Both the position numbers and the translations under genes were made by a program. A DNA stretch of 64,000 nt from an uncultured Bacteroidota bacterium (GTDB taxonomy: Bacteria; Bacteroidota; Bacteroidia; Bacteroidales; P3): contig CACZWL010000002.1 in the NCBI GenBank assembly GCA_902784865.1, positions 115,515 to 179,514 on the forward strand. Reading direction: 5' to 3'. Positions 63,723-64,000 of the stretch are shown here, piece by piece. How positions within the stretch are numbered: position 1 is the stretch's first letter; every line of letters starts with the position of its first letter. The notes beneath the pieces were generated by a model. That model did not search any database, was not told the DNA's origin, and saw only the letters and a list, made by a program, of their open reading frames with translations.

Positions 63723-63905
63723 ATGAGTTATTTAACAATGTTTAACTTAGTCGGTCTCGATGTACCGAGAAGGTGGCAGAATGGGTTTCGTTGGGTCGGG
63801 AATGAGATGCCGCAGGTTCCACAACTTTTCCAAGTCTTCAAGGAACTGGTGCGAAAAAACGACTTCCCCCGCTACCTAAAACAAAAAGTGAGCAGACGCC
63901 GTTGA
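63723..63905 (+). CDS. Hypothetical small basic protein
   Basis: A 60-residue product, rich in Arg/Lys at the C-terminus (FPRYLKQKVSRRR), ending at the edge of the IS-like sequence. It follows a promoter-like box. No family is recognised and it could be a truncated gene. Confidence 0.3.
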   Translation: MSYLTMFNLVGLDVPRRWQNGFRWVGNEMPQVPQLFQVFKELVRKNDFPRYLKQKVSRRR

Positions 63906-63906
63906 A

Positions 63907-64000
63907 GTGACCCCAAAAAGTTGGACGGATTAATAAAATCAGTTAATTTGTCTGCAGAAATGAGTTCGGTATTGTACCGGACTCATTTTTAGTTTCAGTT
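63907..64000. mobile_element. Probable terminus of an IS3-family insertion sequence
   Basis: GTGACCCCAAAAAGTTGGAC resembles the inverted repeat of IS3/IS150-group elements. It is followed by AAATGAGTTCGGTA-TTG-TACCGGACTCATTT, a hairpin with a T-rich tail like those at the ends of such elements that block read-through. The transposase lies outside the window, so only the end is seen. Confidence 0.5.

Overview
The window is bacterial chromosome from a member of the Bacteroidales (Bacteroidota). Several things in the sequence point there: promoters of the TTTG-N19-TAnnTTTG type in front of many genes, few Shine-Dalgarno sequences, Bacteroidota-type lipoproteins with a CxK/CxQ lipobox, a GH97 alpha-glucosidase, a TonB-dependent receptor, a C10 protease and a beta-propeller protein ending in apparent type IX secretion C-terminal domains, and a type-B L31. 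The exact genus cannot be read off the sequence; the type IX tails argue against Bacteroides sensu stricto.

Layout. (1) 1-31.4 kb is GC-rich core genome: nadC-yihY-rlmL-like-queG operon; a lipoprotein behind a long structured leader; a TonB receptor; an FGE-fold protein; htpG; a DUF1015 protein; secreted proteases (PepC-like C1, M20 PepD); serS; a Nudix hydrolase; tRNA-Ser; an acyltransferase; and purL. Inside it, 19.2-23.9 kb is a three-gene operon coding a membrane protein, a membrane-anchored TIR protein and a RCK-type channel-like protein with a C-terminal RyR domain. This is a candidate NAD-derived-signal/ion-channel system. (2) 31.6-44.8 kb is visibly AT-rich and looks acquired. It begins with three wrecked genes (a DUF4007-like start, a DUF1016/YhcG nuclease lacking its catalytic core, and the first codons of a PP-loop PAPS-reductase-like enzyme). 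Then comes an intact six-gene operon from its own promoter: NurA-like nuclease, HerA-like ATPase, HSP90-like (GHKL) ATPase, radical SAM enzyme, a 967-residue protein built from RNA-polymerase-like parts (alpha-CTD-like repeats, sigma region-4-like HTH, HARE-HTH) and a DUF2971 protein. This is the strongest candidate for an undescribed defence or DNA-processing system. A DUF4143 ATPase follows. (3) 45.2-56.7 kb returns to GC-rich core genome: GH97, Ogt, glutathione peroxidase, L31, MsrA, tRNA-Leu, a secreted protein of unknown function, a propeller protein, DsbD, a C10 protease and initiator tRNA-Met. (4) 56.8-64 kb is another AT-rich accessory segment abutting tRNA-fMet: a large serine recombinase whose last codons and stop lie in the tRNA, a small partner gene, a PRTase-like protein, two lipoproteins, a resolvase, a replication-initiator-like protein and what looks like the end of an IS3-family element.

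Two repeat phenomena cut across the core genome. One is a dispersed intergenic element of about 75-90 bp (hairpin plus TAGGTNNNTGG-type short tandem units) in at least six copies. The other is a set of short simple-sequence inserts placed in frame inside otherwise conserved enzymes (QueG, TonB receptor, PurL, GH97, PepD). No CRISPR array, rRNA or replication origin was seen.
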